Below, in pieces: positions 8,221 to 17,293 of a DNA stretch of 64,000 nucleotides. Position numbers and translations under genes: made by a program. Every line of letters starts with the position of its first letter. Positions within the stretch are counted from its first letter, which is position 1. Source of the DNA: Alkalibacillus haloalkaliphilus. Its GTDB lineage: Bacteria; Bacillota; Bacilli; Bacillales; Alkalibacillaceae. The notes under the pieces were generated by a model that was not told the DNA's origin, ran no database searches, and saw nothing but the letters and a program-made list of their open reading frames with translations. Location of the stretch: the NCBI RefSeq assembly GCF_007991275.1, contig NZ_BJYA01000012.1, positions 93,401 to 157,400 on the forward strand, read 5' to 3'.

Positions 8221-9042
8221 ATGGGACGTTTAGGTTATTTCTTTTTATACCTATGCCTAGGAGTAGTCGGTGTATTTCAAGTCTTTCCTATTGTATGGTT
8301 ATTTCTATTTTCCTTAAAAGATAATCGCGAAATATTTGCGGGATCCCCTTTTGCGCTCCCAGAGGAAATTAGATGGGAAAACTACCTAAGAGTATGGGAA
8401 GGTGGTATAGGTCTATACTTCTTTAATAGTGTTTGGATTACAGGTGTAGCAATTTTCCTAACAGTTTTATTTGCTAGTATGGCTGTGTTTGTAATTACGA
8501 GAATGAAATGGAAACTTAGCGGTTTAGTTTTAGGGTTATTTATGATCGGTTTAATGATCCCAATTCATTCTTCATTAATTCCGTTGTTCAATATGTTTTT
8601 GAATATCAACCTTATTGATAACCCTTGGTCTATTGTTATTACATATACAGCCTATAATTTGCCGATTACGATGATGATACTACTAGGCTTTTATTACACT
8701 ATACCTAGAGAGATTGAAGAGGCTGCAATTATAGATGGCGCATCACTACATAGGCTGTTTTTTAAGATTGTATTACCAATATCCGCACCTGTTATGTCCA
8801 CTACAGTAATCATTAATATGATCTATAACTGGAATGAATTTGTCTTTGTTAACACGTTTATAAGTTCGGACCAATATAGAACGTTAACAGTTGGTATACA
8901 GAACTTTGTTGGTCAGTATATGACCGACTGGGGTGCAATTGGAGCTACTCTTGTAATAAGTGTACTGCCAATTTTAATAGCATTTTTATTTTTTAGTAAT
9001 AAAATTGTGGATGGTATTTCCTCCAGTGCTGTAAAAGGGTAA
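8221..9042 (+). CDS. Sugar ABC transporter permease 2 (MalG-like)
   Basis: A 273-residue permease with about six membrane segments and the coupling loop EEAAIIDGASLHRLFFKIVLP (central residues, about 159-179). It forms a heterodimer with the preceding permease. AAAGGGAGG at 8205-8213 gives seven-base spacing to the ATG at 8221; a GTG three bases earlier is less well placed. It is 14 bases behind the first permease gene, so both are cotranscribed. Confidence 0.88.
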   Translation: MGRLGYFFLYLCLGVVGVFQVFPIVWLFLFSLKDNREIFAGSPFALPEEIRWENYLRVWEGGIGLYFFNSVWITGVAIFLTVLFASMAVFVITRMKWKLSGLVLGLFMIGLMIPIHSSLIPLFNMFLNINLIDNPWSIVITYTAYNLPITMMILLGFYYTIPREIEEAAIIDGASLHRLFFKIVLPISAPVMSTTVIINMIYNWNEFVFVNTFISSDQYRTLTVGIQNFVGQYMTDWGAIGATLVISVLPILIAFLFFSNKIVDGISSSAVKG

Positions 9043-9078
9043 TTACACATTTACTCATGTAACAAATCGTCTATTTCA

Positions 9079-9684
9079 CTATGTAGTTTGCTTGTCGAAT
9101 TTATTAAAAGCTTGTATTGCAAAATGAACTGTAATGAATGCATAAAAGCTAGCACCAAATATAAAAAATAGAGCTGGCAACAAGTAGGTAAGGAAATAAA
9201 ATGAAGCTAAACTGACTACAATTAGAAAAGATTGTAATGGGCTAATAAGCATTGTAAAAAAAGAATACTTCAATACTTGAAAACCTTTTATATGAAAATG
9301 CACGTAAGTTGGAAAGAGATAAAATAGAAATAATAAAAATATAAAAACCCCTGCAATTAATGGTACAGACGTCCAAGTCAATATCTCACCAATGTTTGTG
9401 TATAAAAAGAAGATGTTAAAAAGAAATATGAATGCTATACAGTAAATGAAAAAGCCTATGCGATTACTCTTCCAAAACTCTTCTTTATAGTACTTTAAGA
9501 AAGTATTAAGTATAGGGAGATCGGTTTGACCTTTCAGCCATTGTCTAATAACTGAAAACATGGCAATGGTTGCTGGGAATAAACCTAATATTACAGCTCC
9601 AAAGATGGTAAAGGTAATCCATAACAATTGAATGTAAGCAAAACGAGTGACCCACTCCAGAGCACTATATAAAGCTCTACTCAT
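9079..9684 (-). CDS. YesL-like DUF624 membrane protein
   Basis: A 201-residue protein with about five hydrophobic segments that matches the DUF624/YesL family, often encoded beside sugar ABC importers in Bacillus. Typical features are the N-terminal ALEWVTRFAYIQLLWITFT and the GLFPATIAMFSVIRQW region near residues 34-49. Its biochemical function is not known; the recurrent neighbourhood suggests an accessory role in oligosaccharide uptake or in the sensing of it. It has an excellent ribosome binding site (AGGGGG) and is oriented against its neighbours, converging with the permease genes and divergent from xylA. Confidence 0.75.
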   Translation of the reverse strand: MSRALYSALEWVTRFAYIQLLWITFTIFGAVILGLFPATIAMFSVIRQWLKGQTDLPILNTFLKYYKEEFWKSNRIGFFIYCIAFIFLFNIFFLYTNIGEILTWTSVPLIAGVFIFLLFLFYLFPTYVHFHIKGFQVLKYSFFTMLISPLQSFLIVVSLASFYFLTYLLPALFFIFGASFYAFITVHFAIQAFNKFDKQTT

Positions 9685-9709
9685 AATAATCCCCCTAGAA
9701 CCGACAAAA

Positions 9710-9740
9710 TTTACACATTATTCTAAAAACATGTTAATAT
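9710..9740 (+). promoter_or_regulatory. Possible xylAB promoter
   Basis: -35 TTTACA (9710-9715), 19-bp spacer, -10 TAATAT (9735-9740), about 30 bases upstream of the second XylR operator candidate. The long spacer makes this tentative; TATAAA at 9740-9745 is an alternative -10. Confidence 0.38.
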
Positions 9741-9768
9741 ATAAAGCTTTATTTGTCTATTTAATAAT

Positions 9769-9786
9769 TTGTTTAACCTAAAACAA
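9769..9786. promoter_or_regulatory. Candidate XylR operator 2, upstream of xylA
   Basis: A perfect inverted repeat TTGTTT-AACCTA-AAACAA. Its left half (TTTGTTTA when extended) is identical to the half-site of operator 1, and a further half-site-like TTTGTCTA lies at 9752-9759. It falls between the promoter candidate and the xylA start at 9811. Confidence 0.55.
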
Positions 9787-9810
9787 TAAAAGATGATGGA
9801 GGGATAAGAA

Positions 9811-11136
9811 ATGACTTATCTAAAAAACATTGAAACTATTAAATTTGAAGGTTTAAATTCTACTAATCCACATGCCTTTAAGTTCTATAATCCAAGTGAG
9901 GTAGTTGGTGGAAAAACTATGGAAGAACATTTGCGTTTTAGTGTAGCTTACTGGCATACATTTACAGAAGATTTATCTGATCCATTTGGAACGGGGACAG
10001 CTATTCGCCCATGGGATCATTACTCTGGTATGGATTTGGCAAAGGCAAGGGTTGAAGCAGCCTTTGAATTTTTTGAGAAGTTAGGAGTACCGTATTTCTG
10101 CTTTCATGATGTGGATATTGCACCAGAGGGCGATAGTTTAAGAGAAACAAATCAAAACCTTGATACAATTGTTGCTATGATTAAGGATTATATGAAAGAT
10201 AGTGACACTAAACTGCTGTGGAATACAGCGAATAACTTCACAAATCCTCGTTTTGTTCACGGGGCCGCATCATCTAACAATGCAGATGTATTTGCTTATT
10301 CTGCTGCCAAAGTAAAAAAAGGTTTGGAAATAGGTAAAGAGTTAGGGGCAGAAAACTATGTGTTTTGGGGTGGAAGAGAAGGTTATGAAACTTTATTAAA
10401 CACTGACTTAGGGTTAGAGTTAGATAATTTAGGACGCTTTTTCCACATGGCAGTAGATTATGCCAAAGAGATTTCTTTTGATGGGCAATTTCTTATTGAA
10501 CCAAAGCCGAAAGAACCGACGACTCATCAATATGACTTTGATGTAGCAAGTGGATATGCGTTTTTACAGCATTATGGATTACAAGACCATTTTAAGTTTA
10601 ATATTGAGGCGAATCACGCTACATTGGCTGGCCATACATTTGAACACGAGTTACGCTATGCGCGTGTTCATGACATGTTAGGATCAGTAGATGCAAACCA
10701 GGGACATCCGTTATTAGGATGGGATACAGATGAATTTCCGACTGACTTGTACTCTACAATTTTAGCAATGTATGAAATTTTAAAGAATGATGGACTAGGC
10801 AAAGGTGGTTTAAACTTTGATGCAAAAGTAAGAAGAGGGTCATTTGAGTTTGAGGATTTACTTCATGCACATATTGCTGGAATGGATAGTTTTGCTGTTG
10901 GATTAAAAGTTGCACAAAAACTAATAGACGACAAAGTGTTAGACGGTATTGTCGAAGATCGTTACGCTTCTTACTCTGAAGGGATCGGTAAAAATATTGT
11001 CGATGGAAAGACCAATTTTGCGAAGCTAGAAGAGCATGCCTTGAATTTAAAAGAAATCAACAATACCTCAGGTAAGCTAGAACAGATCAAGGCAACAATA
11101 AATCAATACTTACTAAAGACATTCGCTGGAGAGTAA
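9811..11136 (+). CDS. xylA: Xylose isomerase
   Basis: A 441-residue class II xylose isomerase that converts D-xylose to D-xylulose in the cytoplasm. Visible motifs are the catalytic His in [13 protein letters not shown] (about residue 103), [12 protein letters not shown], the Lys/Glu metal ligands in [11 protein letters not shown] (about residues 231-241), and [17 protein letters not shown]. The start has GGAGGG eight bases upstream. The next gene, xylB, follows after 27 bases. Length is normal for the family. Confidence 0.96.
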   Translation: MTYLKNIETIKFEGLNSTNPHAFKFYNPSEVVGGKTMEEHLRFSVAYWHTFTEDLSDPFGTGTAIRPWDHYSGMDLAKARVEAAFEFFEKLGVPYFCFHDVDIAPEGDSLRETNQNLDTIVAMIKDYMKDSDTKLLWNTANNFTNPRFVHGAASSNNADVFAYSAAKVKKGLEIGKELGAENYVFWGGREGYETLLNTDLGLELDNLGRFFHMAVDYAKEISFDGQFLIEPKPKEPTTHQYDFDVASGYAFLQHYGLQDHFKFNIEANHATLAGHTFEHELRYARVHDMLGSVDANQGHPLLGWDTDEFPTDLYSTILAMYEILKNDGLGKGGLNFDAKVRRGSFEFEDLLHAHIAGMDSFAVGLKVAQKLIDDKVLDGIVEDRYASYSEGIGKNIVDGKTNFAKLEEHALNLKEINNTSGKLEQIKATINQYLLKTFAGE

Positions 11137-11163
11137 TTTTTCAGATGTAGGAGCTGAGATAAC

Positions 11164-12663
11164 ATGAAGTATGTGTTGGGTGTAGACCTAGGTACTAGTG
11201 CTGTCAAAATATTGTTAGTGAATGAACATGGCGATGTAGTTAATGAAGTTTCAAAAGATTATCCTGTTATACAAAAAAGATCAGGCTATAGTGAACAAGA
11301 ACCAGATGTTTGGGTTGAAAAAACGGTAGATGGTTTGTCCGAAGTAGTTAGGAGTTTTCAGGGCAACCCTGAAGACATAGAAGGAATAAGCTTTTCTGGT
11401 CAAATGCATGGGCTAGTATTATTAGACAATGATTTATATCCATTACGAAATGCTATATTGTGGAATGATACTCGTACATCAAAAGAGTGCGAACAAATTT
11501 ATAATGTAGTAGGAGAAGACCAATTACTTAAATTGACTAAGAACCCTGCATTAGAAGGGTTCACACTACCAAAGATTCTTTGGGTGAAAAATAATGAGCC
11601 AAACTTGTTTGCTAACGCGAAGACATTTGTACTTCCAAAAGATTATGTACGGTTGAAGTTAACTGGTAAACTTCATATGGAACATTCTGATGCAGCTGGT
11701 ACACTGCTTTTTGATATTGCGAATAAAGAATGGAGTAATGAAATGTGTGATTTGTTTGGACTAAGAGATCAGTTTTGCCCTCCATTAGTCAAATCACATG
11801 AGGTTGTGGGCTCGTTATTACCAGATATAGCCGATGAAATTGGGTTAACTTCAAATACTAAAATAATTGCTGGTGGTGCTGATAATGCTTGTGGTGCTAT
11901 TGGCTCTGGTGTTTTAGAGGAAGGAAAAACTTTAGCGAGCATAGGTACGTCGGGTGTAATTCTTTCTTATGAGTCTAGTCATGAGAAAGATTTCAAAGGA
12001 TTAGTTCATTATTTTAACCATGGCGTAGAGAACGCTTATTATACAATGGGAGTTACACTTGCAGCAGGGGATAGCTTAAGTTGGTTTAAGGATGTCTTTG
12101 CACCAGATGAAGATTATGATGACTTGTTAGAAGGTATTGATGACGTTCCCCCAGGTGCAAATGGTCTTTTATTTACCCCATACCTTGTTGGTGAAAGAAC
12201 GCCACATGTTGATGCAAATATTAGAGCTAGTTTTGTTGGCATGGATCGATCGCATAAGCGAGATGATTTTGTCAGAGCGGTTTTAGAAGGAATTACATTT
12301 TCTTTGAATGAATCAGTGGAAATCTTTCGTAAACAAGGAAAGAAGATAGAGACTGTTATCTCGATTGGGGGAGGTGCCAAAAACGATGCTTGGTTGCAAT
12401 TACAAGCCGATGTTTTTAATGCTAAAGTTGTTAAACTAAAAAATGAACAAGGACCTGGAATGGGAGCTGCTATGCTAGCTGCTTATGGATGTAATTGGTT
12501 TGACTCGCTAAGGGCTTGTGGAGAAGAGTTTTTAAGAGTAGATAAAGAATTTAATCCAAACATAAGTAATGTTCGTAAATACAAGGAACTTTTTGAGATT
12601 TATCAAGATATATATCAAAATACAAAGGAACTTCAACATAGACTGGTGAAGTTTAGGAATTAA
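11164..12663 (+). CDS. xylB: Xylulokinase
   Basis: A 499-residue FGGY-family kinase that phosphorylates D-xylulose to xylulose 5-phosphate for the pentose phosphate pathway. The N-terminal ATPase-fold motif LGVDLGTSAVKILLVN, the substrate segment SGQMHGLVLLD, and the C-terminal GGGAKNDAWLQLQADVFN are characteristic. It lies directly behind xylA, as in most Bacilli, and a terminator follows. Confidence 0.95.
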   Translation: MKYVLGVDLGTSAVKILLVNEHGDVVNEVSKDYPVIQKRSGYSEQEPDVWVEKTVDGLSEVVRSFQGNPEDIEGISFSGQMHGLVLLDNDLYPLRNAILWNDTRTSKECEQIYNVVGEDQLLKLTKNPALEGFTLPKILWVKNNEPNLFANAKTFVLPKDYVRLKLTGKLHMEHSDAAGTLLFDIANKEWSNEMCDLFGLRDQFCPPLVKSHEVVGSLLPDIADEIGLTSNTKIIAGGADNACGAIGSGVLEEGKTLASIGTSGVILSYESSHEKDFKGLVHYFNHGVENAYYTMGVTLAAGDSLSWFKDVFAPDEDYDDLLEGIDDVPPGANGLLFTPYLVGERTPHVDANIRASFVGMDRSHKRDDFVRAVLEGITFSLNESVEIFRKQGKKIETVISIGGGAKNDAWLQLQADVFNAKVVKLKNEQGPGMGAAMLAAYGCNWFDSLRACGEEFLRVDKEFNPNISNVRKYKELFEIYQDIYQNTKELQHRLVKFRN

Positions 12664-12673
12664 ATAGGAAGTA

Positions 12674-12713
12674 TTAGGAATCCTGGGTTAATCTTAGGAT
12701 TCCTAATTATTTT
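12674..12713. terminator. Terminator after xylB
   Basis: TTAGGAATCCT ... AGGATTCCTAA forms an 11-bp stem with a TTATTTT tail on the plus strand. It overlaps the last codons of the convergent galM gene (stop at 12703). Confidence 0.75.
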
Positions 12714-13743
12714 CTGCGCTTAAGCGAAATAAGGTTTGTTGTTTATAGGGTGTGTTGGCATCTAGCTTTATACTAGGTAAGTCGTTATGCATAATAGACC
12801 CAGGAGATGCTTGTGTTTCAAAACATATCCCTAAATATTTCTGGGAATCTCTTTCCGATAACTTAACATCGTGATTTAAATTATTTGCAGTGTACAATAT
12901 CATTCCAGGTTGAGTCGTATGCATTGTTAATTTCCTACCACTTTTCTCTTCTTTTACTGACAGTTGTTCATTAGTAGAACGGTCAAAAATAAAATAATGA
13001 TCATAGCCATTATTAGCAAGTTTGATTTGTTGATGCTTAGACTTAAGACCACTTTCAAGTTGGCGCCACTTTAGAAAATCAAATGGAGTATGAAGTACAT
13101 TCATAATACCAGTGGGGATTAATTCATTGTCTAATTCTAAAAACTTCTGGCTATTCACTTTAAGCCAGTGTTGGTCTATTGTATCTTTTAAATCACCGGA
13201 TAAATTAAAATACGTATGATTGGTTAATGTAAGAAATGTATCTTCATTCGCTATAGCGTCATAATCTATAATGATTTCATTGTTATTTGTTAACGTATAT
13301 GTGACAGTAACTCGAAGGTCACCTGGGTAGCCATCTTCTAAATTAGCTCTTTTATGAGAAAGTGATAAACCAACTTGATCTTGATCTTGAAATGGCTGAG
13401 CATCCCATAGTGTATTATGAAACCCTGTTGAACCACCGTGTAAGTGATTGTTGCCGTCATTCTTTTCTAAATTATATGTATGGTTATTAATATGAAATTC
13501 AGCCCCAGCAATTCTGCCGGCAACACGTCCAATAAGTGCGCCTAAATAATAAGGATCCTTTTTATAGTCTTCTAAATTCTTATAACCTAGCACTATGTTT
13601 TCGAATATACCATTTTGATTTGGTGCCATAATTTTAGTAATTCTACCGCCGTAATTTAAGAGATGAAGACTTACTCCATTGTTGTTTGTCAGTTTAAATT
13701 GTTTCCAACCACCTTGTGATAATTCTTCCGTTTCTATCTGCAT
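12703..13743 (-). CDS. galM: Aldose 1-epimerase (mutarotase)
   Basis: A 346-residue GalM-family enzyme that interconverts alpha and beta anomers of aldoses. Family motifs are NYGGRITKI near residue 32, IGRVAGRIAG, the His in NNHLHGGSTGFH (about residue 98), the catalytic His in NHTYFNLSG (about residue 175) and the Glu in GICFETQASPGS near the C-terminus. It fits with xylose use, providing the anomer that XylA takes. The ATG at 13743 lies nine bases after GGGGGG; an in-frame TTG at 13752 abuts that site. It is convergent with xylB. Confidence 0.9.
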   Translation of the reverse strand: MQIETEELSQGGWKQFKLTNNNGVSLHLLNYGGRITKIMAPNQNGIFENIVLGYKNLEDYKKDPYYLGALIGRVAGRIAGAEFHINNHTYNLEKNDGNNHLHGGSTGFHNTLWDAQPFQDQDQVGLSLSHKRANLEDGYPGDLRVTVTYTLTNNNEIIIDYDAIANEDTFLTLTNHTYFNLSGDLKDTIDQHWLKVNSQKFLELDNELIPTGIMNVLHTPFDFLKWRQLESGLKSKHQQIKLANNGYDHYFIFDRSTNEQLSVKEEKSGRKLTMHTTQPGMILYTANNLNHDVKLSERDSQKYLGICFETQASPGSIMHNDLPSIKLDANTPYKQQTLFRLSAENN

Positions 13744-13888
13744 TGTTATCAACCCCCCATTTTCTTATTCTTACGTTAATTATATCATTTTATAGAGTAT
13801 AAGAATTAAGTGTAGGGGTTTAAAGCAGTTTATTTCTCAACTTTCTAGGTGTTTTGCTATGATATTAATAATAAAGGAGGAATTAAAA

Positions 13889-14344
13889 ATGAATGAAGAA
13901 GCAGTATTTGAACAAGCGAGGTTTTGGCGTCAAAACTTAGTGAAGCTGTTAGAAAGTATGACAGAAGAAGAACTAGATCAGATTCCTTCAGGTTTTAACA
14001 ACAACCCACGCTGGAATCTTGCTCATTCCGTTGTGACGTGGGACAGTGTCATTACCAATGCATTAGGTCAAGATAGTCAACTGCCTAGTCATTATGGGGA
14101 ATTGTTTGGTCGAGGGACTAGCCCGAAAGGTTGGGGTCAAAATGTTCCATCTAAAGATGAGTTGGTAGAACAAGTACAACAACATGCGAAACGTTTAGAA
14201 GAACTTGCATCAGGTAAGTTAGACCAGGAAATTGGTTTTGAGATGCTTCACTTAAAAACGGTTGAAGAGGCTTTTCTATTCTTAACTTCTCATGAAGCAC
14301 TTCACGTTGGAACAGCGAGTGCACAAAAGCAAGCAACGAAATAA
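13889..14344 (+). CDS. DinB-like four-helix protein
   Basis: A 151-residue protein of the DinB/YfiT-like superfamily, a four-helix bundle with a three-His metal site. Candidate ligands are the His in WNLAHSVVTWD (about residue 46) and the two His in TSHEALHVGTASAQ near the C-terminus. Members include damage-inducible proteins of unknown function and thiol-dependent transferases; the name does not imply SOS control, and no LexA box lies upstream. AAAGGAGG sits eight bases before the ATG at 13889. It is a single-gene unit with its own terminator. Confidence 0.75.
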   Translation: MNEEAVFEQARFWRQNLVKLLESMTEEELDQIPSGFNNNPRWNLAHSVVTWDSVITNALGQDSQLPSHYGELFGRGTSPKGWGQNVPSKDELVEQVQQHAKRLEELASGKLDQEIGFEMLHLKTVEEAFLFLTSHEALHVGTASAQKQATK

Positions 14345-14352
14345 AGAATTTG

Positions 14353-14390
14353 AAAGCAGGGGCGTGAAGTTTTTTGCCTCTGCTTTTTTT
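14353..14390 (+). terminator. Terminator after the DinB-like gene
   Basis: AAGCAGGGGC ... GCCTCTGCTT with one mismatch in the stem and a run of seven Ts. Confidence 0.85.
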
Positions 14391-14460
14391 GTTGATCTAG
14401 AGGTTTTTAAGACCCTTTATAGAAAATATATAACATAATAAAGGTTTAGAGGTGAAAGGC

Positions 14461-14817
14461 ATGAAAAGTCCAGTTCAAACTAAGGTTGGTGCAATTTTTA
14501 TCCCTGTAAAAGATATTAAAAAGGCGAAAGAATGGTATTGTGACTTATTAAATATTGAGACCCCTAATGAAATAATAGCCGATCATTTATTTGTTATTGA
14601 TTTAGACTATGATCTAAAGGTGGTACTCGACTCAAAGATATATGAAAAACGGATTATAGATGATGTGCCTTTATTTCATTTTAATACTAGCAATATTGAA
14701 ACGGCTTATAAGTATGTACAATTAAAAGGGATTGAGGTTTTAACAGCCATTCAACACGATCATTTTTTTAACATTCGAGATTTGGATGGTAATGTCCTAA
14801 TGATATGTAAATGTTAA
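14461..14817 (+). CDS. VOC (glyoxalase/bleomycin-resistance-like) superfamily protein
   Basis: A 118-residue single-domain protein with the repeated beta-alpha-beta-beta-beta pattern of the vicinal oxygen chelate fold: GAIFIPVKDIKKAKEWYCDL at the start and a closing FNIRDLDGNVLMICKC. The Asp-Gly-Asn turn near the end is typical. Members include isomerases, dioxygenases and antibiotic-binding proteins; this one cannot be assigned. The ATG at 14461 has AGAGGTG upstream. Confidence 0.72.
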   Translation: MKSPVQTKVGAIFIPVKDIKKAKEWYCDLLNIETPNEIIADHLFVIDLDYDLKVVLDSKIYEKRIIDDVPLFHFNTSNIETAYKYVQLKGIEVLTAIQHDHFFNIRDLDGNVLMICKC

Positions 14818-14894
14818 AACTTATTATCTTTGTAAGCATTCTTTAACACCATCTGTTAAAATAATGAAGAACTAAGGTGAAAAGAGGTGACAAC

Positions 14895-15527
14895 ATGACG
14901 TGGGAAATTTTAAACGTAATTGGAACGATGGCCTTTGGAATTAGTGGTGCCATTGTTGCCTTGGAAGAAAAGTATGACCTGTTCGGTGTTTATTTATTAG
15001 GTTTTACAACAGCTTTTGGTGGTGGTTTAATACGTCATGTTGTATTAGGTTTGCCCGTTTCTGAAGTTTGGGAACAAAGCATGTTGTTCTTTATAGCTTT
15101 TATAACATTGACGTTAATCTTTTTTATACCGTTTCATTGGTTCTTTACTGGTTGGGAAAAATGGGGTGCTTTCTTTGACTCAATTGGGTTGTCGGCATTT
15201 GCGATCCAAGGGGCATTGTTCGCAGTAGCAGCGGGTTATCCACTCCCAGCAGTTATTGTCGGAAGTGTTTTGACTGGTACTGGTGGCGGTATGGTACGTG
15301 ACTTGTTAGCTGGAAGAAAGCCACTTGTATTACATAAAGAAATTTACGCTATGTGGGCTGTGTTAGGTGCTCTTGTGATTGGACTTGGAATTGCTGAAGC
15401 GATGTGGGAGTTAATGGTCTTATTAGTTCTAATTATTACTCTTCGAATGTTATCGGTCATCTATGATTGGCGCTTACCGAGTAGAGGAGATTGGTTAAGG
15501 TTCTTAAAACGCTTGAAGAAAAGTTAA
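14895..15527 (+). CDS. TRIC-like cation channel family protein (YicG/UPF0126)
   Basis: A 210-residue membrane protein with seven predicted hydrophobic segments arranged as two repeats. Each repeat carries the glycine-rich signature: TTAFGGGLIRHVVLG (about residues 36-50) and LTGTGGGMVRDLLAGRKP (about residues 124-141). Prokaryotic TRIC proteins of this family form trimeric K+/Na+ permeable channels; the neighbour genes give no further clue. AAGAGGTGA precedes the ATG at 14895; an in-frame GTG at 14877 overlaps it. Confidence 0.85.
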   Translation: MTWEILNVIGTMAFGISGAIVALEEKYDLFGVYLLGFTTAFGGGLIRHVVLGLPVSEVWEQSMLFFIAFITLTLIFFIPFHWFFTGWEKWGAFFDSIGLSAFAIQGALFAVAAGYPLPAVIVGSVLTGTGGGMVRDLLAGRKPLVLHKEIYAMWAVLGALVIGLGIAEAMWELMVLLVLIITLRMLSVIYDWRLPSRGDWLRFLKRLKKS

Positions 15528-15612
15528 TAAATGTTAACATTGCTGCCCCCTAAAATAACTAACCATCCTTTATAATATTGGTAGGCATAAAGAATTAAAG
15601 GGGCGTTCTACA

Positions 15613-16302
15613 ATGGCTTGTTCAGTCAAATTCTTTAAACAGTTTCCGATCTTTCACGATTTATCTTTTGAAGAATTAGAAGAGGTAGGCAAAATTGCAC
15701 ACCACCGTAAGTTTAAGAAAGGTGATGTCATTTTTCGAGAAGGCGAGAGAAGGGAATCGGTATACTTTGTCATCCATGGATTGATTAAAGTTTATAAAGT
15801 GAGTGCTGATGGTAAAGAACAAGTCATTAACTTAATTCATTCAGATGAAATGTTTCCCCATGTCGGCTTTTTTGATCAAACACCATACCCTGCAACGGCT
15901 GTTACACTAACAGATGTTAATGTAATAGCTGTTCCAATAGAGGCATTTGAAAACCTTTTACTGCAAAAGCCTCAAATTTCTATCAAAGTTATGCGTGTAA
16001 TGGGTAAGAAAATATTAGAACTTCAAGACCGAATCCAACAAATGAGTACTCAAACAGTCTTTGAACGTACAGTAACAACACTTATTCGAATTACTGAAGA
16101 AATGGGGAAACACCGTCAAGATGATTCAATTTATGTTCATATTCCGCTTACAAACAGTGACTTAGCGAATATGATCGGCGTTACCCGAGAATCAGTTAAC
16201 CGAACGTTTAATAAGTTACGAAAAGAAGAGTTAATCTCTTATAATCGTAATGAAATCATCGTTTACAACATGGAGGATTTGAAAAGTTACCAAATGACAT
16301 AG
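15613..16302 (+). CDS. Crp/Fnr-family transcriptional regulator
   Basis: A 229-residue regulator with an N-terminal cyclic-nucleotide-binding-like beta barrel (about residues 10-125, including GDVIFREGERRESVYFVIHG), a long dimer helix, and a C-terminal winged helix with the recognition segment TNSDLANMIGVTRESVNRTF (about residues 184-203). Only one Cys (position 3) is visible near the N-terminus, so an Fnr-type 4Fe-4S sensor is not supported. The signal is unknown. A TATAAT hexamer lies at 15571-15576 but no good -35 was found. Confidence 0.88.
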   Translation: MACSVKFFKQFPIFHDLSFEELEEVGKIAHHRKFKKGDVIFREGERRESVYFVIHGLIKVYKVSADGKEQVINLIHSDEMFPHVGFFDQTPYPATAVTLTDVNVIAVPIEAFENLLLQKPQISIKVMRVMGKKILELQDRIQQMSTQTVFERTVTTLIRITEEMGKHRQDDSIYVHIPLTNSDLANMIGVTRESVNRTFNKLRKEELISYNRNEIIVYNMEDLKSYQMT

Positions 16303-16313
16303 TTTTAAGAACT

Positions 16314-16358
16314 AACACCTTCGATGACAGGGTATCTGTTGTCGGGGGTGTTTGTTTA
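16314..16358 (+). terminator. Terminator after the Crp/Fnr regulator gene
   Basis: AACACCTTCGATGACA and a partner ending in GGGGGTGTT form a long imperfect stem followed by TTGTTTATT. Confidence 0.7.
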
Positions 16359-16461
16359 TTATGAGCTGCTAGTGTTATTTACAAAAGAAGTATATCTGGT
16401 ATAATTTACGAAAATTCTTAAAATATAACAATGTAGTTGTTCTGAATAAGGGGAGAAATGA

Positions 16462-16599
16462 GTGAGGCAAGGTAGAAATGGTCACAATGATGAAAGAAAT
16501 GATCTGTTCCACCGAGGATTGATCGGGAATCCTGGTTGTATGCTTGTTTTAATTGTATTAATTATTGTTATAAGTATCATCGTTAATTATTTCGACTAA
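16462..16599 (+). CDS. Small single-pass membrane protein, 45 aa
   Basis: A GTG start follows GGGGAG at good spacing. The product has a charged, hydrophilic N-terminus of about 25 residues (RQGRNGHNDERNDLFHRG) and a hydrophobic segment CMLVLIVLIIVISIIVNYF to the end. A single membrane helix with the N-terminus inside is likely. I do not recognise the family. The ribosome binding site, hydrophobic codon pattern and open space around it support a real gene. Confidence 0.55.
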   Translation: MRQGRNGHNDERNDLFHRGLIGNPGCMLVLIVLIIVISIIVNYFD

Positions 16600-16603
16600 T
16601 GGT

Positions 16604-16632
16604 CACGTAGTAAACGTGTGGTTTTATTTTTT
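16604..16632 (+). terminator. Possible terminator after the 45-aa gene
   Basis: A short stem CACGT-AGTAA-ACGTG is followed by GGTTTTATTTTTT. The stem is only five base pairs. Confidence 0.4.
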
Positions 16633-16732
16633 GTTAAGTTAACTGCTGTTATTGTATTGAATTAATCGAAGGTGGACCATCAGGTCATTAGTTTCGCTAA
16701 GTTGTAGTTATTTTCCTTAGTAAGTTTAGAAG

Positions 16733-16763
16733 AAGCGTAACCAATAATGGCTACGCTTTTTTC
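16733..16763. terminator. Terminator downstream of ridA
   Basis: AAGCGTAACCA-ATAA-TGGCTACGCTT forms an 11-bp stem with one mismatch, flanked by T-rich tracts on both strands. It lies at the 3' end of the minus-strand ridA gene. Confidence 0.8.
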
Positions 16764-17143
16764 TATGCGCGTTTGGCAATTCCTTCAATTTCAACTTTAA
16801 CGTCTTTTGGTAAACGGCTGACTTCGAAGGCAGCACGTGTTGGGTAAGGCTCTTCTAAGTAACTTGCATAAATATCATTGACTGTTGCAAAATCTTCCAT
16901 TGAATCTAAAAGGATTGTTGTTTTCACTAGGTTAGTATAATCGAGTCCTGCTTCTTTTAAAATGGCACCAACATTTTTCATCACTTGATGTGTTTGTCCT
17001 TCAATGCTGTCACCGACAACTTCCATCGTTTCTGGGTTAAGTGGAATTTGACCAGAGATATAAAGCGTGTTGTCCACTTCTACTGCTTGAGAATAGGGTC
17101 CAATTGCTGCAGGTGCCTGATCTGTTGAATAAACTTTTTTCAT
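16763..17143 (-). CDS. ridA: RidA family deaminase
   Basis: A 126-residue RidA/YjgF/YabJ protein that hydrolyses reactive enamine/imine intermediates made by PLP enzymes such as threonine dehydratase. Diagnostic segments are AAIGPYSQAV, LYISGQIPLNPETMEVVG, the substrate-carboxylate Arg in YPTRAAFEV (about residue 104) and DVKVEIEGIAK at the C-terminus. AAGGAGATG precedes the start. It stands alone between a small membrane-protein gene and a divergent acyl-CoA synthetase gene. Confidence 0.95.
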   Translation of the reverse strand: MKKVYSTDQAPAAIGPYSQAVEVDNTLYISGQIPLNPETMEVVGDSIEGQTHQVMKNVGAILKEAGLDYTNLVKTTILLDSMEDFATVNDIYASYLEEPYPTRAAFEVSRLPKDVKVEIEGIAKRA

Positions 17144-17293
17144 GGTAAAACATCTCCTTTCTATATAACTCTATATTAGCAAAAGTTTAGTGTGGAGATA
17201 AGGATATAAAGTTATTTAGTAAAAAAGCAGGTTTAAAAAATTTTGAATTTTTAATATAATCAGATATAAGCGTAACAATAGGAGGGGTAAATT

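Noticed and set aside
15613..16302. Oxygen-sensing Fnr with an Fe-S cluster
   Set aside because: Only one Cys is present near the N-terminus and none cluster at the C-terminus, so a cluster-binding set is not visible.
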